This document shows positions 63,848 through 64,000 of a stretch of DNA of 64,000 nt, one piece after another (position 1 is the stretch's first letter; every line of letters begins with the position of its first letter). The notes beneath the pieces were generated by a model. The model was given only the letters and a program-made list of their open reading frames with translations. It ran no database searches and was not told the DNA's origin. This stretch comes from an uncultured Clostridia bacterium (lineage in GTDB: Bacteria; Bacillota; Clostridia; Christensenellales; Borkfalkiaceae): the NCBI GenBank assembly GCA_947625245.1, contig CANQNO010000005.1:34415-98414 (forward strand), in the 5' to 3' direction. A program made the position numbers and the translations under genes.

Positions 63848-64000
63848 TAGTGAAAAACGGCGAAGAAGCGAGTTTTTAAATAATTTACGGCGCAAGCAGG
63901 GTTTCCCTGCGCCGGCGCACCACATTTGCGCATACCTGCGCCTGAGCGAGGTGAATGCCCGCGATTAAATTATTCGTGGGCACTTAATTATCGCGGGCAG
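63848..64000. repeat. 153-bp direct repeat, copy 2 (continues past the window)
   Basis: Second copy, offset 227 bp, still matching at the last base of the window, so more copies or a longer repeat may lie beyond. Confidence 0.8.

Noticed and set aside
63621-64000. Possible CRISPR array at the window end
   Set aside because: Repeat units are 153 bp and only two copies are seen, with no short unique spacers or cas genes.

Overview
The window looks like a chromosomal segment of an uncultured, spore-forming Clostridia-type Firmicute, probably a gut anaerobe. The reasons are the family-level gene set (SCIFF peptide plus its radical-SAM maturase, a TIGR04086-like membrane protein next to yajC, a SpoVB-type flippase, a BclA-like collagen protein, HemZ, pyrimidine genes with the pyrK/pyrD pair), canonical sigma-A promoters (TTGACA-17-TATAAT), AGGAG ribosome binding sites and many rho-independent terminators. 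No rRNA or tRNA gene, insertion sequence, prophage or CRISPR array was recognised.

Layout. 1-7 kb is accessory: a BspA/InlB-repeat lipoprotein with a divergent XRE regulator, an NDT/TIR-like fold protein, and a sigma factor / C39-like secreted protease / membrane protein operon. 7-17 kb is one long operon behind a cobalamin riboswitch. It encodes two repeat lipoproteins, a membrane-anchored alpha/alpha-barrel protein and a small DUF4430 protein, which together resemble the two domains of animal intrinsic factor split over separate polypeptides, followed by a complete ECF transporter (T, fused A-A', S). This reads as a B12/corrinoid capture-and-import system and is the most interesting functional unit here. 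17-21.8 kb holds a glycosyltransferase coupled to a collagen-like surface protein, then pnp and rpsO. 21.8-24.7 kb holds two more XRE/lipoprotein divergent pairs.

24.7-42 kb is conserved housekeeping on the minus strand: recJ-rel-MBL hydrolase-hemZ, secD-secF, SCIFF and its maturase, yajC, tgt, a YafQ/DinJ toxin-antitoxin pair inserted between tgt and queA, then ruvCAB. 42-47.7 kb is a pyrBCFKDE operon behind an attenuator. 47.7-63.2 kb carries a metallophosphoesterase, spore-coat-like and LysM proteins, a SpoVB-like flippase, two half-size TauE/SafE proteins, a 1490-residue double-anchored surface protein, RsmF-type methyltransferase, a DnaQ-fold exonuclease, serS and a P-type ATPase. The last 800 bp are non-coding repeats.

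Two regulatory themes recur. (1) Three unrelated lipoproteins are each divergent from a small XRE regulator. Each has a 17-bp-spacer sigma-A promoter whose spacer holds a palindromic operator, with further copies about 20-31 bp away. (2) Several genes have a promoter whose predicted start point falls on or within 1-3 nt of the start codon and lack a ribosome binding site, suggesting leaderless mRNAs.
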